Source: JAOUEA01 sp039933515 (GTDB lineage: Bacteria; Actinomycetota; UBA4738; HRBIN12). Taken from it: a stretch of 6,625 nt of DNA. Position numbers and translations under genes: made by a program. Shown here piece by piece: positions 5,694-6,625 of this stretch. The stretch spans positions 1 through 6,625 of the forward strand of contig JBDTNY010000055.1 in assembly GCA_039933515.1 (NCBI GenBank), given 5' to 3'. The notes beneath the pieces are model-generated. The model did no database searches. It had not been told where the DNA came from and saw only the letters and a program-made list of their open reading frames with translations. Position 1 is the first letter of the stretch. Every line of letters begins with the position of its first letter.

Positions 5694-6625
5694 GTGCGCG
5701 TCCTCGTCACCGAACCGCTCTCCGCCCAGGGGCTCGAGCTGCTGGAGACGGACTTCCGGGTCGACGTGCGCACCGACCTCGCGAGCGACGGCACGCTCGC
5801 GGCCGAGATCGGCCCCTACGACGCCCTCGTGATCCGCAGTGCGACTCAGGTCACCGCCGAGATCTTCGATGCCGCCGCGAACCTCAAGGTGGTGGCGCGG
5901 GCGGGGATCGGCCTGGACAACGTCGACGTCGACGCCGCCACCCGCCGCGGCGTGATGGTCGTCAACGCCCCCCAGTCCAACATCATCAGCGCGGCCGAGC
6001 AGGCCATGGCGCTGCTGCTCGCGCAGGCCCGCAACATCCCGCAGGCGAACGCCGCGCTGAAACAGGGTGCGTGGGAGCGCTCGAAGTGGGAGGGCGTGGA
6101 GCTCGCCGGCAAGACGATCGGGCTCGTGGGGCTGGGCCGTGTCGGCGGGCTCGTGGCGACGCGCGCGGCCGGGTTCGGCATGCGCGTGATCGCGTTCGAC
6201 CCCTACGTGAGCGCCGACCGCGCCAAGGACATGGGCGTCGACGTGATGCCCACCCTCGAGGCGCTGCTCGTGCAGGCTGACTTCGTCTCGATCCACCTCC
6301 CGCGCACACCCGAGACCGAGGGTCTGATCGGCGAGCACGAGCTGGGGCTGATGAAGCGGGGCGCGCGGCTCGTGAACACCGCCCGCGGCGGCCTCGTGGA
6401 CGAGGCCGCGCTCGTGAAAGCGCTCGAGTCGGGGCACCTCGGCGGTGCCGCGCTCGACGTGTTCGCAACCGAGCCCACCACCGACAGCCCCCTGTTCGAG
6501 CTCGACAACGTCGTCGTGACGCCGCACCTCGGCGCCTCGACGAAGGAGGCACAGGACAAGGCCGGCACCACCGTCGCCGAGATGGTCCGGCTCGCGCTGA
6601 AGGGCGAGTTCGTGCCCTACGCGGT
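5694..6625 (+). CDS. serA: D-3-phosphoglycerate dehydrogenase (partial, C-terminus beyond window)
   Basis: This enzyme oxidises 3-phosphoglycerate to 3-phosphohydroxypyruvate with NAD+, the first committed step of serine biosynthesis, in the cytoplasm. The visible 310 residues cover the whole catalytic core: substrate-domain motifs RSATQVT (48-54) and ARAGIGLDNVDV (69-80), APQSNIISAAEQ (92-103), Rossmann motif GLGRVG (146-151) with Asp169 (FDPY) at the end of the second strand where NAD(H) specificity is set, and the catalytic triad Arg231 (NTARGGLVDE), Glu260 (VFATEP) and His278 (PHLGAST). The run LALKGEFVPYA resembles the end of the core in long, type I SerA proteins such as the mycobacterial one, so an intervening domain and an ACT domain probably follow outside the window. 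The GTG at 5694 begins MRVLVTEPLS, the normal N-terminus, 2 bp after the aminotransferase stop. GGAG at 5679-5682, inside that gene, is the likely ribosome binding site. Allosteric control by serine is possible but not visible here. Confidence 0.96.
   Translation, partial: MRVLVTEPLSAQGLELLETDFRVDVRTDLASDGTLAAEIGPYDALVIRSATQVTAEIFDAAANLKVVARAGIGLDNVDVDAATRRGVMVVNAPQSNIISAAEQAMALLLAQARNIPQANAALKQGAWERSKWEGVELAGKTIGLVGLGRVGGLVATRAAGFGMRVIAFDPYVSADRAKDMGVDVMPTLEALLVQADFVSIHLPRTPETEGLIGEHELGLMKRGARLVNTARGGLVDEAALVKALESGHLGGAALDVFATEPTTDSPLFELDNVVVTPHLGASTKEAQDKAGTTVAEMVRLALKGEFVPYA

Noticed and set aside
5562..6527. 321-codon open frame on the minus strand across the start of serA
   Set aside because: It spans the gene junction antisense to serA, whose catalytic residues are all in the plus frame; the product is low-complexity His/Glu/Gly-rich.
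1..6625. CRISPR arrays, tRNA/rRNA genes, insertion sequences or phage genes
   Set aside because: No spaced repeats, no cloverleaf or rRNA-like stretches, no transposase or integrase motifs, and no shift in base composition that would mark an inserted island.

Overview
The window is very GC-rich, densely packed DNA with GTG starts, short overlaps between genes and C/G-ending codons. Together with a type I-like SerA core that resembles actinobacterial enzymes, this suggests a member of the Actinomycetota or another high-GC, possibly uncultured, lineage. The assignment is inference; nothing in the window fixes the taxon.

Left part, minus strand (4337 down to 1): a compact ABC-exporter operon. 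A 1008-residue FtsX/MacB-type permease comes first, then a complete ATP-binding protein overlapping it by 4 bp (ATGA), then a second, different ATP-binding protein overlapping that by 8 bp and cut off by the left edge inside its signature motif. The permease looks like two MacB-like halves fused through a two-helix linker (4+2+4 membrane segments), so one permease and two unlike ATPases could form one asymmetric transporter. The substrate is unknown. The complete ATPase carries a short C-terminal tail that reads like an AbrB/MazE-type swapped-hairpin element, and the permease's second outer domain contains a beta-rich stretch.

Middle (4338-4536): a 199-bp divergent intergenic region. On the plus strand it holds an extended -10 candidate, a pair of 10-bp direct repeats, a GC-rich inverted repeat and a strong GAGGAG ribosome binding site. 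A weaker -10 candidate faces the ABC operon.

Right part, plus strand (4537-6625): a class V aminotransferase of the alanine-glyoxylate/serine-pyruvate type, followed after 2 bp by serA (D-3-phosphoglycerate dehydrogenase), which runs off the right edge after its complete catalytic core. The tight pairing suggests serine biosynthesis, with the aminotransferase acting as a phosphoserine aminotransferase in place of classical SerC. This is a hypothesis from context. No RNA gene, mobile element, CRISPR array or terminator was found.
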